From JALEFZ01 sp039817415 (GTDB lineage Bacteria > Bacteroidota > Bacteroidia > J057), in NCBI GenBank assembly GCA_039817415.1, contig JBCBVV010000046.1, positions 1 to 52,160 on the forward strand: a stretch of DNA of 52,160 nt, read 5' to 3'. The stretch's first letter is position 1. Each line of letters begins with the position of its first letter. The position numbers and the translations under genes were made by a program. Below are positions 1-8,496 of the stretch, one piece after another. The notes under the pieces are model-generated. The model was not told the origin of the DNA. It was given only the letters and a program-made list of their open reading frames with translations, and made no database searches.

Positions 1-1
1 A

Positions 2-382
2 AGAGGAATAATATTATTATTCCTCTTCTTAATTGAATTAGTACTGATTTTAATTGGCTATTTGTTTACTCATTTCATAATATTGGGGCGAAATTTTGGG
101 GCTGTCGCTATTGCGAGCCTGATTGCTTTTGTTCCCACCATTATCGCCTATTCAATCACCTACCCCGGACTCGAAAAAGAGACCAGCGGGTTCATGACTA
201 GATTACTCGGAGGGATGCTGATCAAAATGCTGATCGGAGTCCTGACAATTATAATTGTAGCAGTGAATTACAGAGAAGTAGTGGGGGAATTTGTGGTAAG
301 TTACCTCATTTCTTACTTCGTGTTCACTGGATTTGAAGTTTTTGCTTTGTTGCGTAAATTGCGCCCAAATTTTAGAAGATAG
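2..382 (+). CDS. AtpI-like small membrane protein, 5' end outside window
   Basis: The frame is open to the left edge of the window with no ATG inside, so the gene begins upstream. A TTG at 62 is the first possible start inside the window, but the hydrophobic stretch before it reads as part of the first membrane helix. About 126 residues are visible with four hydrophobic segments and a basic end (RKLRPNFRR). The stop lies 24 nt before atpB, and the first gene of many F-type ATPase operons is the small four-helix AtpI-type protein that helps c-ring assembly or Mg uptake. The position supports that reading; the sequence itself is too hydrophobic to be diagnostic, so the assignment is by context and size. 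Confidence 0.6.
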   Translation, partial: RGIILLFLFLIELVLILIGYLFTHFIILGRNFGAVAIASLIAFVPTIIAYSITYPGLEKETSGFMTRLLGGMLIKMLIGVLTIIIVAVNYREVVGEFVVSYLISYFVFTGFEVFALLRKLRPNFRR

Positions 383-406
383 GAATTTCTTTCTAAGAAT
401 TCAAAT

Positions 407-1651
407 ATGTCCCTAAAGAACTTTTTACTCCTTATTACACTTTCTCTGGCCGTAACAGTTGGATACGCCCAACACGATGGTCATGATGACAAACCTACTC
501 ATCAAGAAGAAGTTACACATGATGATCACCAACAGGACGGTCACGAAAAACCAACACATGACGGTAAGTCAGAAGAGGGACAAAAGGCTCATCCTGAAGG
601 AGATGAAGGAAATGACGCAACTGAAGAGGATGAGAAAATCTCTGACATCATCATCCACCACATCATCGACAACCACAACTGGCATATCACAGATCTACCA
701 GGAGGAGGAGAAATTGCCCTTCACTTTCCTTGGATTGTTTATTCCAATAAGACAGGACTTGTATTTACCTCAGATGCTGAAAGTCTAGTAGAGAAAGGGA
801 TGGTGGCTGTTCACGAAAAGCCATACGTGCTCAAAGACGGAGCTGCATCGCATATACACCTTGACCATCACACAGGGCAGGCGCATATGGACAAAAAACA
901 AATGGCTGAGTATATCGACCAAGACGCCTTTGTTATCAACCTGTCAATTACCAAGACAGTATTTCAAATGCTGTTGATTGGATTTATTCTCGTTTTGGTG
1001 ATGGTATCTGTTGCCAGAGCCTATACCAAAAGAGAAGGAGAAGCACCTAAAGGTCTCCAGTCATTTATGGAGCCGATCATCATGTTTGTAAGAGATGAGA
1101 TTGCAAGACCTTATTTAGGAGAAAAGGCAAATAGATTTCTGCCTTACTTGTTGACACTCTTCTTCTTCATCTGGTTTGCCAATCTATTTGGCTTGATGCC
1201 ATTCAACTCCAACATTGCTGGTAACATCTCTTTTACCGCAGCTTTGGCAATCTTGACCTTCTTGATTACACAATTTAACGCAAGCAAGGACCACTGGATC
1301 CATGTTTTCAATACACCTGGTGTTCCTTGGTGGCTAAAGTTTGGCGTACCCTTGATGCCAATCGTAGAGGTGATCGGATTGATATCCAAGCCTTTCGCAC
1401 TGGCTGTTCGTTTGTTCGCAAACATTACTGCTGGACACTTTATGGTTCTGGGATTGATCTGCTTGATCTTCATTTTGGGTCAAGGAGGAAATTATGCTGG
1501 CGGATTTGGAATTGCGCCATTGTCCGTAGGATTTACCATTATCATTTTCTGTCTGGAAATGATCGTGGCCATCATTCAGCCATTCATCTTTACGCTACTT
1601 ACTGCAGTATTTGTAGGAATGGCTATGGAAACGCATGATGATCATCATTGA
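407..1651 (+). CDS. atpB: F0F1 ATP synthase subunit a with signal peptide and His/acid-rich extension
   Basis: Membrane stator subunit that forms the proton half-channels next to the c-ring. The conserved helix carrying the essential arginine is present (SKPFALAVRLFANITAGH), followed by the usual last helices. At 414 residues it is much longer than the roughly 270 of E. coli subunit a. The extra length is N-terminal: a signal peptide (about residues 1-21, ending GYA-Q), then about 55 residues crowded with His, Asp and Glu, then a soluble segment of about 100 residues before the first channel helix near residue 180. I believe long, signal-peptide-bearing AtpB proteins occur in other Bacteroidota, but the density of histidine here stands out. 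First large gene of the operon after the AtpI-like gene. Confidence 0.96.
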   Translation: MSLKNFLLLITLSLAVTVGYAQHDGHDDKPTHQEEVTHDDHQQDGHEKPTHDGKSEEGQKAHPEGDEGNDATEEDEKISDIIIHHIIDNHNWHITDLPGGGEIALHFPWIVYSNKTGLVFTSDAESLVEKGMVAVHEKPYVLKDGAASHIHLDHHTGQAHMDKKQMAEYIDQDAFVINLSITKTVFQMLLIGFILVLVMVSVARAYTKREGEAPKGLQSFMEPIIMFVRDEIARPYLGEKANRFLPYLLTLFFFIWFANLFGLMPFNSNIAGNISFTAALAILTFLITQFNASKDHWIHVFNTPGVPWWLKFGVPLMPIVEVIGLISKPFALAVRLFANITAGHFMVLGLICLIFILGQGGNYAGGFGIAPLSVGFTIIIFCLEMIVAIIQPFIFTLLTAVFVGMAMETHDDHH

Positions 1652-1702
1652 TCGTCTCTGATATCGACTAAGAATTTTATTTACATATAAGCATTTAGTT
1701 CT

Positions 1703-1957
1703 ATGTTTTTACTTCAAGAAGCTGCAGCATCCTTCGCCGGGTTCGGTTACATGGGTGCTGGTATCGGTGCAGGTCTTGCTACTATCGGTGCTGGTATGGG
1801 TATCGGTCGTCTGGCTGCTTCATCTGTTGAGTCTATCGCTCGCCAGCCTGAAGCTTCCGGTGATATCCGTGGTGCTATGATCTTGACAGCTGCATTCATC
1901 GAGGGTGTTGCCCTTTTCGGTGAGGTAATCTGTCTGCTAGCAGTACTGATCAAGTAA
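1703..1957 (+). CDS. atpE: F0F1 ATP synthase subunit c
   Basis: Two-helix proteolipid that makes the rotor ring. The glycine-rich first helix (GAGIGAGLATIGAGMGIG), the polar loop ARQPEA and the second helix with the ion-binding carboxylate (FIEGVALFG, Glu67) are all present; 84 residues is normal. Lack of the Gln/Ser/Thr pattern of sodium-type c subunits suggests proton coupling. Odd: a second glutamate, Glu74 (LFGEVICLL), lies seven residues further along the same helix where other c subunits carry a hydrophobic residue. Separated from atpF by a strong GC hairpin. Confidence 0.96.
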   Translation: MFLLQEAAASFAGFGYMGAGIGAGLATIGAGMGIGRLAASSVESIARQPEASGDIRGAMILTAAFIEGVALFGEVICLLAVLIK

Positions 1958-1978
1958 GCTACACCCTTACAAAAAGAA

Positions 1979-1999
1979 GGCCGGGGGAATGCCCCGGCC
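1979..1999 (+). promoter_or_regulatory. GC-rich intercistronic hairpin between atpE and atpF
   Basis: A perfect 8-bp all-GC stem (ggccgggg / ccccggcc, 1979-1986 with 1992-1999) closes a 5-nt loop, 22 nt after the atpE stop. It is followed by only a weak T-rich stretch (cttgatctttt), so it looks more like an mRNA stability or partial attenuation element than a full terminator. Such a structure could help set the high c-subunit stoichiometry. Role is inference. Confidence 0.6.
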
Positions 2000-2048
2000 G
2001 ATTCTTGATCTTTTATCAATTGAGATAACAATTCAATACTACTTATAA

Positions 2049-2549
2049 ATGGGAGAGCAACTAATTACACCAGACGTAGGATTATTCTTGTGGTCCACGT
2101 TGATTTTCCTGACTTTCTTTTTGATTCTAAGACGCTTTGCCTGGAAACCTATCCTCAACGCTATCCAACAGCGTGAAGCACAAATCGAGGAAGCCTTGAA
2201 AAGCGCAGCTGAAGCCAAAGATGAAATGGCCAAGCTACAAGCATCCAACGAAGCCTTGATGAAAGAGGCAAGAGTTGAAAGAGATGCTATCATCCGTCAG
2301 GCTAATGAGATGAAAGACAAAATCATCAAAGAAGCCAAAGATGAAGCTGTTAAGGCCGCATCCCTTGAAAAAGATAAAGTAATGGCTCAAATCGATGCTG
2401 AAAAGCGCGCTGCTATTGCCGAAATCAAGGAAACTTCTGCCAACCTGGCCATCGAAGTAGCTGAGAAAGTACTGAGAAAAGAGTTGAGCGATAAAACAGC
2501 TCAGGAATCCTTCGCAAAGTCTGTCATCGCAGATCTTAGCCAAAACTAA
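2049..2549 (+). CDS. atpF: F0F1 ATP synthase subunit b
   Basis: Peripheral stalk subunit: one N-terminal membrane helix (about residues 9-27, FLWSTLIFLTFFLILRRF) followed by a long, charged, heptad-rich helix to the end. The 166 residues match the family. The motif FAWKPILNAIQQREAQIEEAL after the membrane helix is typical of bacterial b subunits. Lies between atpE and atpH; the 20-nt spacing to atpH shows a common transcript. Only one b-type gene is present, so the stalk is presumably a homodimer. Confidence 0.95.
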   Translation: MGEQLITPDVGLFLWSTLIFLTFFLILRRFAWKPILNAIQQREAQIEEALKSAAEAKDEMAKLQASNEALMKEARVERDAIIRQANEMKDKIIKEAKDEAVKAASLEKDKVMAQIDAEKRAAIAEIKETSANLAIEVAEKVLRKELSDKTAQESFAKSVIADLSQN

Positions 2550-2569
2550 TACACCTAAAGCGACGCAAA

Positions 2570-3115
2570 ATGGTTGAAGAACGAATTGGTTACCGCTACG
2601 CGAAGTCTGTCTTTGCTCTTGCCAAAGAAAAAAATCTGCTCGAAAAGATGCATGATGATATGGCTATGATTCAGGAAGTGATCGGAGAAAACCACGATCT
2701 CAAAATGATGATAGAAAGCCCTATCGTGAATATGTCTGTGAAAGAGCGCGTTTTGGAAGGCGTATTTGGCAAACATTACAAGTCAGAACTGGCTCAGATG
2801 TTTGTCAACATGATTACCCGAAAAGGAAGAGAGATGTATCTCCCACAGATCGCTTCCAGCTTCCTGAAGTTGTACGATGAGGAAAAGGGAATCATCAGAG
2901 GTACGCTTACATCTGCTACCCCATTGGATGCCAAACAAGCTACTGAGATTCAGAAAGCCTTGACGGAAAAGACTGGAAAGACCTTCATCATTGAAGAAGA
3001 AGTTAATCCTGACTTGATCGGTGGGTTTCAGCTCAAAATCGGAGACGATCTCTATGATGGTTCGGTTTCTGGTTCGCTGAAGAGACTCAAAAAATCGTTC
3101 TCGAAAGTAAACTAA
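2570..3115 (+). CDS. atpH: F0F1 ATP synthase subunit delta
   Basis: OSCP/delta subunit linking the peripheral stalk to the top of F1. Recognised by the N-terminal six-helix pattern beginning RIGYRYAKSVFALA, the segment RKGREMYLPQIASSFLKLYDE, and the C-terminal motif EEEVNPDLIGGFQLKIGDDLYDGSV, near universal in this family (only part quoted as a guide: residues about 142-166). Length 181 is normal. Position between atpF and atpA is canonical. Confidence 0.95.
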   Translation: MVEERIGYRYAKSVFALAKEKNLLEKMHDDMAMIQEVIGENHDLKMMIESPIVNMSVKERVLEGVFGKHYKSELAQMFVNMITRKGREMYLPQIASSFLKLYDEEKGIIRGTLTSATPLDAKQATEIQKALTEKTGKTFIIEEEVNPDLIGGFQLKIGDDLYDGSVSGSLKRLKKSFSKVN

Positions 3116-3175
3116 GCCCTACAGGCCCCTTTGTATATTTTTTCTATCCATTAGACTCATAAAACACATTAATAT

Positions 3176-4756
3176 ATGGCAGCGGTAAGACCAGATGAAG
3201 TATCAGCCATCTTGCGTGAGCAGCTGAGCAACTTCAAATCTACTACTGAACTCGAAGAAACAGGAACTGTACTCCAGATTGGAGACGGTATTGCTCGTAT
3301 TTACGGCCTGACTAAAGTACAGGCTGGTGAATTGATCGAATTTGAGACCGGACTACGCGGAATGGTATTGAACCTAGAAGAAGACAACGTAGGTGCGGTA
3401 CTTTTCGGTGAATCTGAAGGCATTCGTGAAGGAGATAGCGTTAAGCGTACTGGTGAGATTGCTTCTATCAACGTAGGAGAAGGTCTTCTAGGACGTGTTA
3501 TCAACCCACTAGGTGAACCAATCGATGGCAAAGGACCTATTACAGGTGAACTCTTCGCTGTACCTTACGAAAGAAAAGCACCTGGTGTAATCTTCCGTCA
3601 GCCAGTAAACGAGCCTCTCCAAACGGGTATCAAGGCAATCGACTCGATGATTCCAATCGGCCGTGGACAGCGTGAGCTCATCATTGGAGACCGTGCGACA
3701 GGTAAAACTGCCATTGCCATTGACACCATCATCAACCAAAAAGAATTCTACGATAGAGGGGAGCCTGTTTTCTGTGTATATGTAGCTTGTGGCCAAAAAG
3801 CATCTACAGTTGCACAGGTAGTAGCAGAGCTCGAGAAAGCTGGCGCTATGCCTTACACAGTAGTTGTAGCCGCTCCTGCTTCTGAGCCTTCTCCATCCAT
3901 CTTCTTTGCTCCTTTCGCTGGAGCAGCTATAGGTGAGTACTTCCGCGACACAGGACGTCCAGCACTTGCTGTATATGATGACCTTTCTAAGCAGGCTGTT
4001 GCTTACCGTGAAGTATCCCTTCTTCTTCGTCGTCCACCCGGACGTGAGGCATACCCTGGGGACGTATTCTACTTACACTCCCGTCTATTGGAGCGTGCTG
4101 CGAAAGTAATCGCAAACGACGACATCGCTCAGAACATGAACGACCTTCCTGAGTCCCTTAAGGACAAAGTAAAAGGTGGTGGTTCATTGACTGCCCTTCC
4201 GATTATTGAAACACAGGAAGGTGATGTTTCTGCTTATATCCCAACCAACGTAATCTCCATTACTGACGGTCAGATCTTCTTGGAGTCTAACCTATTCAAC
4301 CAGGGTATTCGTCCTGCCATTAACGTAGGTATCTCTGTTTCTCGTGTAGGGGGTTCTGCACAGATCAAGCCCATGAAGAAAGTAGCAGGTACACTGAAGC
4401 TTTCACTTGCTCAGTACCGTGAGCTTGAAGCATTTGCAAGATTTGGATCTGACCTAGATAAAGTAACGCAGCAAGCTCTCGAGCGTGGTAAGAGAAACGT
4501 ACAGCTTTTGATTCAGAAGCAGTACTCTCCTGTACCCGTTCAAAATCAGGTTGTTGCCATTTATGCTGCCTCCATCGGTGCGGCTGACATCGTACCTGTA
4601 GAGCAGGTTGATGCTTATGAAGCTAGCCTTGTTCAGGAACTGAACATGAACCACAAAGAGGTGATGGATCTGATCGTAGCCAAGAAGTGGACTGACGATA
4701 TGAAGTCTAAGTTGAAGGAAGTTGCCTTTGAGGTAGCCAAGAACTTCAGCAACTAA
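3176..4756 (+). CDS. atpA: F0F1 ATP synthase subunit alpha
   Basis: Non-catalytic nucleotide-binding subunit of the F1 hexamer. 526 residues; N-terminal beta barrel, central RecA-like domain with P-loop GDRATGKTAIAID (about residues 172-184), the alpha signature near PAINVGISVSRVGGSAQ, and the C-terminal helical domain. Odd: the P-loop normally reads GDRQTGKT; here Gln is replaced by Ala (codon GCG). The lysine and threonine that hold nucleotide are kept. Follows atpH after 60 nt and precedes atpG. Confidence 0.97.
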   Translation: MAAVRPDEVSAILREQLSNFKSTTELEETGTVLQIGDGIARIYGLTKVQAGELIEFETGLRGMVLNLEEDNVGAVLFGESEGIREGDSVKRTGEIASINVGEGLLGRVINPLGEPIDGKGPITGELFAVPYERKAPGVIFRQPVNEPLQTGIKAIDSMIPIGRGQRELIIGDRATGKTAIAIDTIINQKEFYDRGEPVFCVYVACGQKASTVAQVVAELEKAGAMPYTVVVAAPASEPSPSIFFAPFAGAAIGEYFRDTGRPALAVYDDLSKQAVAYREVSLLLRRPPGREAYPGDVFYLHSRLLERAAKVIANDDIAQNMNDLPESLKDKVKGGGSLTALPIIETQEGDVSAYIPTNVISITDGQIFLESNLFNQGIRPAINVGISVSRVGGSAQIKPMKKVAGTLKLSLAQYRELEAFARFGSDLDKVTQQALERGKRNVQLLIQKQYSPVPVQNQVVAIYAASIGAADIVPVEQVDAYEASLVQELNMNHKEVMDLIVAKKWTDDMKSKLKEVAFEVAKNFSN

Positions 4757-4829
4757 TAATATTTCTTTAAGGAAGGGCCTTGCGTCCTTCCCATTTTTCT
4801 ACCCCATATCAGCAAAAAGATAAAGCCCA

Positions 4830-5723
4830 ATGGCGAATCTTAAGGAAATTAAAGGACGAATCAAGACTGTCAAGAGTACGCAGCAGGTAACCAAAGCGAT
4901 GAAGCTGGTATCTGCCTCCAAGCTCCGTCGTGCTCAAAACATGATTCTCCAGCTTAGACCCTATGCCAATAAACTGAGCGAAATCATCGGAAATGTGGTT
5001 TCAGTGCTCAATGTAGAAGAAATCCCCAGTAACTTGGTGGAGCAAAGAGAGGTGGATAATATCCTCGTGGTATTGGTTACTTCCAACAGAGGGCTTTGTG
5101 GTCCTTTCAACAACAACATCCTCAAACACACCATGGAATTCCTCGATGAAAACCATGCAAGTGATTTGGCAAATGGAAAAGTTAAGTTCCTGTGTATGGG
5201 GCGCAAGGGATTTGAGTTTATTGCCAGAAGAGGATTTGAAACAGTAGGGACTGAATCATTCGATGTCCTTTCTGATCTGACCTTCGATACCGTCGATAAA
5301 GTTACCGACATTGTCATCGATAAATTCGTTTCTGGTGAAGTGGATAAGGTTTACCTGATGTTCAATGAGTTCAAAAACGTCATGACTCAGGTCAGAAGAG
5401 CTGATACCCTACTCCCTTTATCAGTAGATTCTTTGGAGGGTTCCGAAGGAGAAATGAACAAGGACTACATTTTTGAGCCTGGTAGAGAAGAAATTCTGGA
5501 AGATTTGATTCCCAAAGCAATGAGAATCAGTGTATTCCGTGCTGTACTGGAGTCAAATGCTTCTGAGCAAGGCGCAAGAATGGTAGCAATGGATGCTGCG
5601 ACCGAAAATGCAGAGAAGCTGCTCAAAGATCTTAAGAGAACATACAACAAAGCACGTCAGGCTGCCATTACAACTGAAATCTTGGAGATTTCTTCTGGTG
5701 CAGATGCATTGGCCAATGCCTAA
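4830..5723 (+). CDS. atpG: F0F1 ATP synthase subunit gamma
   Basis: Central rotor shaft. The N-terminal coiled-coil start (LKEIKGRIKTVKSTQQVTKAMKLVSASKLRR region, residues 4-34), the Rossmann-like middle with SNRGLCGPFNNN, and the C-terminal helix ARMVAMDAATENAEKLL are all in place in 297 residues. It is the last gene of this operon: a strong terminator follows, and atpD/atpC (beta, epsilon) are absent. A split between a BEFHAG cluster and a separate DC cluster is known in Bacteroidota. Confidence 0.96.
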   Translation: MANLKEIKGRIKTVKSTQQVTKAMKLVSASKLRRAQNMILQLRPYANKLSEIIGNVVSVLNVEEIPSNLVEQREVDNILVVLVTSNRGLCGPFNNNILKHTMEFLDENHASDLANGKVKFLCMGRKGFEFIARRGFETVGTESFDVLSDLTFDTVDKVTDIVIDKFVSGEVDKVYLMFNEFKNVMTQVRRADTLLPLSVDSLEGSEGEMNKDYIFEPGREEILEDLIPKAMRISVFRAVLESNASEQGARMVAMDAATENAEKLLKDLKRTYNKARQAAITTEILEISSGADALANA

Positions 5724-5766
5724 TAGCTGTATAAGAATTTTTAGAAAGGAACACACGCTTTTCGGA

Positions 5767-5796
5767 ATCGGATACCAATAGGTATCCGATTTTTTT
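5767..5796 (+). terminator. Rho-independent terminator of the atp operon
   Basis: Perfect 10-bp stem (atcggatacc 5767-5776, ggtatccgat 5781-5790) with an AATA loop and a run of seven T (5790-5796), 44 nt after the atpG stop. It closes the operon at atpG and supports that beta and epsilon are transcribed elsewhere. Confidence 0.9.
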
Positions 5797-5844
5797 GTGC
5801 TTTACCCTTTCCTTCTTTTTTCCAAAGAATATCCATTTTCTTCT

Positions 5845-5861
5845 CTTTTCTTGAAGAAAAG
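5845..5861. promoter_or_regulatory. Perfect inverted repeat just upstream of radC
   Basis: Eight-base arms cttttctt (5845-5852) and aagaaaag (5854-5861) around a single central base, ending 6 nt before the radC ATG. It could be an operator, or a hairpin in the ribosome-binding region; the 1-nt centre argues for protein binding to DNA rather than an RNA hairpin. Function is inference. Confidence 0.4.
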
Positions 5862-5867
5862 CACAAC

Positions 5868-6560
5868 ATGATCTATAACACAAATGGCCCAATTTCCTCT
5901 TGGTCCATAGAGGAGCGACCAAGAGAAAAACTCAAAAAGCGGGGTACAGATGCACTTACAGATGCCGAATTGATTGCCATTATTCTACGGTCAGGAAGCA
6001 AAACCAATAGTGCCCTACAGGTGGCTGGAGAACTATTGAATGATTTTGGTGGGTTGGAAAACCTAGCTAGAACAAGTTTACAAGAACTTAAATCTGTCCT
6101 TGGTATGGGGGATGCAAAAGCCATGGCCCTTCTTTCAGCCTTCGAATTGGGGAGAAGAAAAATAGCCACCCATCAACAACCCCTTAGAATTACTTCGTCA
6201 GAGACAGCAGCTCATCACCTCATGGCAAAACTGTCTGATCTCCAACAGGAGGTGTTTTATATTCTTCTACTCAATAGGAACAATGAAATACAGGCAGAAA
6301 AAAAGCTATTTCAAGGGGGGATATCATCAACCATCATTGACCCACGGATTGTCTTTAGAGAAGCCCTGCAACAATTATCTTCCAGCATCATCATTGCCCA
6401 CAACCATCCATCAGGTAGCCTAACGCCTTCGGAGGCAGACCGAAGAATCACAGAGAAGTTGATGAAAGGAGCAGAAATTCTCGACCTTAAAATCCTAGAT
6501 CATATTATTGTTAGTCAACGAGGATATTTCTCTTTTGCAGACGAAGGGCTATTAACGTAA
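5868..6560 (+). CDS. radC: RadC family JAB/MPN-domain protein
   Basis: 230 residues, normal for the family. N-terminal UPF0758/helix-hairpin-helix part (RPREKLKKRGTDALTDAELI; GMGDAKAMALLSAFELGRR) followed by the MPN+ metal motif HNHPSGSLTPSEAD, the signature of JAB1-type metalloproteases. Historically called a DNA repair protein, but the repair role in E. coli was withdrawn and the biochemical role is unclear. Stands alone between the atp terminator and the convergent aminopeptidase gene. Confidence 0.93.
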   Translation: MIYNTNGPISSWSIEERPREKLKKRGTDALTDAELIAIILRSGSKTNSALQVAGELLNDFGGLENLARTSLQELKSVLGMGDAKAMALLSAFELGRRKIATHQQPLRITSSETAAHHLMAKLSDLQQEVFYILLLNRNNEIQAEKKLFQGGISSTIIDPRIVFREALQQLSSSIIIAHNHPSGSLTPSEADRRITEKLMKGAEILDLKILDHIIVSQRGYFSFADEGLLT

Positions 6561-6573
6561 CAACCCATCAAAT

Positions 6574-6615
6574 CTGTAGCAAGACTTAATGGGTTTTGAA
6601 AAACTGTAGCAAGAC
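6574..6615. repeat. 12-bp direct repeat, 30-bp period, between convergent genes
   Basis: The 12-mer ctgtagcaagac occurs at 6574-6585 and again at 6604-6615. The first copy lies in the loop of an aacccat/atgggtt inverted repeat (6562-6568, 6589-6595). The stretch fills the gap between the radC stop and the aminopeptidase stop. Function unknown; could be a weak bidirectional terminator region. Confidence 0.5.
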
Positions 6616-6618
6616 AAA

Positions 6619-8496
6619 TTAATTATTTTTTTTATCGGGAATATCTCTTGCCCCTAGCTTTACCGTCTTAAGTATTTTGGAGAATTTCCTATTCAATGAA
6701 TAGGTTTCATTTCCCTCTTTCCATACAGCAGGGGAAATTCTTTCGACTTCTTCAGTTCCGTCTTTGAATACATACACCAGATGAATAGGGACAGGAACTT
6801 GGCCTATATTTTTAACCGTGAGGCTCACTTTCTTCTTTTTTATTTTTGGGTTGAGCAATTTGAGGTCAGCTGCTTTGGTATCAAAAAACCATGGACGCCA
6901 AAACCAACCTAACTCTTCTCCATAAACGTCCTCAAATGTATGGAAGAAGTCATAAGGATGCGGGTGCTTTCCTCTCCACCTTCTGATATAAGTTTGAAGG
7001 GCTTCTACGAATTTTTCGTCTCCCATGAGATTTCGAAGCATGTGATAGGCCGTAGAAGAATGAAAATATGCTTGGATATAATAGGGAAATCCTCCCACTG
7101 TATAGGATTCTTGCATCAGAGGAACCATTCCCCTTGTGCCACTAAATCGCTCGTAGTAGGACACATTGGAAGACATAGGATAGTTTTCAAATCCCTTTTC
7201 CTTCACTAGATCTGCAGGTAAGAAACTGGCCCAGCCCTCATCCATCCAAGCAAACCTTCTTTCATTGATTCCCATTAAAAAGGGGAAATAGGTGTGAGCA
7301 ATTTCATGATAAGTGAGCCGGAAGGCGCTTCCGAGAGAATAACTGGAGCCATCATTCACAATCATCGGGAATTCCATCCCTCCACCTGAACCCAAGTCTC
7401 CATTAAAGACAGTCATTGCCTCATAGGGATAGGGAATACCTGGAATTTCTGTAGACAAATCTTCAATGGCTTCCCTTGCAAATAGAGCGACGCTTACAAA
7501 ATCTCTTGCCTTAGGATTGTAGCAAGCATCAACAAATACCTCTCTGCCTGGCTGATCGATGGTCAAACTACTCCCATCCCAGTAGTAATAATCACTTACT
7601 GCGAAGGCAAAATCTGGAACTCCGCGTACACTATATTTCCAAACCAGAGAATCGTGATCTTTAGTTACCAGATTTCCTATACCGTAATCGTCCGCGCCAA
7701 TAATCCTTACTACTTCCTCAGAATTCATGGCTTCCTTATAGCGATTAAGAATCTTTTCATTCAATACCTCATCTGGGTTTTGTAACATTCCAGTTCCCCA
7801 ACACATAAAACCCTTGGGCAGCGAAATCTCTACATCAAATTCTCCTTGAGATTGGTAAAACTCGACCATCCCCTTATAGGGAATCTTATCCCAACCGAAT
7901 AGATCGTCATAAACCGCCACCTGTGGATACCAATAAGCAATAAAGAAGGCATCATCTTCATATTTTCCCATACGCTGTACGCCACTTGATGTGATTTGGC
8001 ATTCGTAAGAGAAATCCATTTCGATTGAATCCCCTGAGGCCAAGGGTGCGCTAAGTGGGAAAATTAGATTTGTGGTGGTTTCATCATAGGGAAGGTCGGT
8101 TGTCAGTTCCTTCCCGTCGATTATAATAGAGCTAAACTCCATTCCGTTAGTCATTTCTGCCTCACGAAGTCTCTCATCTCTAGGGGTTTTAGGGCGATAA
8201 TAGTTTTGTAAAGACCTGATGACGATCTCATCAAGTGGGTCGGGACTATTGTTTTTATAAGAAATATGACATTTTACCTTTAACATTCGATCCCTTGGCT
8301 CGAAGTTGGCTTTGATCTTGTAGGAAGCCTTATTGACAAAATATTTTTCGCCGGGAACTCCGGTCATCGTTCTTGTTCCTTTGGCCACTGCCTGATCAAA
8401 CTGTGTATTTTCCGGGAGGTTCGGTACTGCTTGTTGGGCAAAACTGGTTGTGCAAAGGAGGCTCACAATCCCCCAAATAATCCCGATAAGTCTCAT
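6619..8496 (-). CDS. Secreted M1 family metallopeptidase (aminopeptidase)
   Basis: 625 residues with a signal peptide (residues 1-20, ending SFA-QQ). Zinc-site HEIAH (His397, Glu398, His401) with the third ligand 19 residues on (Glu420 in WMDEGWASF) is the M1 gluzincin pattern. The substrate motif that reads GAMEN in classical aminopeptidases is GGGMEFP here (371-377), a form common in secreted Bacteroidota members. No T9SS tail, so probably periplasmic or outer-membrane associated. Likely trims peptides during protein scavenging. Divergent from the CHAT-like gene at 8601 with a 104-nt gap. Confidence 0.93.
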   Translation of the reverse strand: MRLIGIIWGIVSLLCTTSFAQQAVPNLPENTQFDQAVAKGTRTMTGVPGEKYFVNKASYKIKANFEPRDRMLKVKCHISYKNNSPDPLDEIVIRSLQNYYRPKTPRDERLREAEMTNGMEFSSIIIDGKELTTDLPYDETTTNLIFPLSAPLASGDSIEMDFSYECQITSSGVQRMGKYEDDAFFIAYWYPQVAVYDDLFGWDKIPYKGMVEFYQSQGEFDVEISLPKGFMCWGTGMLQNPDEVLNEKILNRYKEAMNSEEVVRIIGADDYGIGNLVTKDHDSLVWKYSVRGVPDFAFAVSDYYYWDGSSLTIDQPGREVFVDACYNPKARDFVSVALFAREAIEDLSTEIPGIPYPYEAMTVFNGDLGSGGGMEFPMIVNDGSSYSLGSAFRLTYHEIAHTYFPFLMGINERRFAWMDEGWASFLPADLVKEKGFENYPMSSNVSYYERFSGTRGMVPLMQESYTVGGFPYYIQAYFHSSTAYHMLRNLMGDEKFVEALQTYIRRWRGKHPHPYDFFHTFEDVYGEELGWFWRPWFFDTKAADLKLLNPKIKKKKVSLTVKNIGQVPVPIHLVYVFKDGTEEVERISPAVWKEGNETYSLNRKFSKILKTVKLGARDIPDKKNN

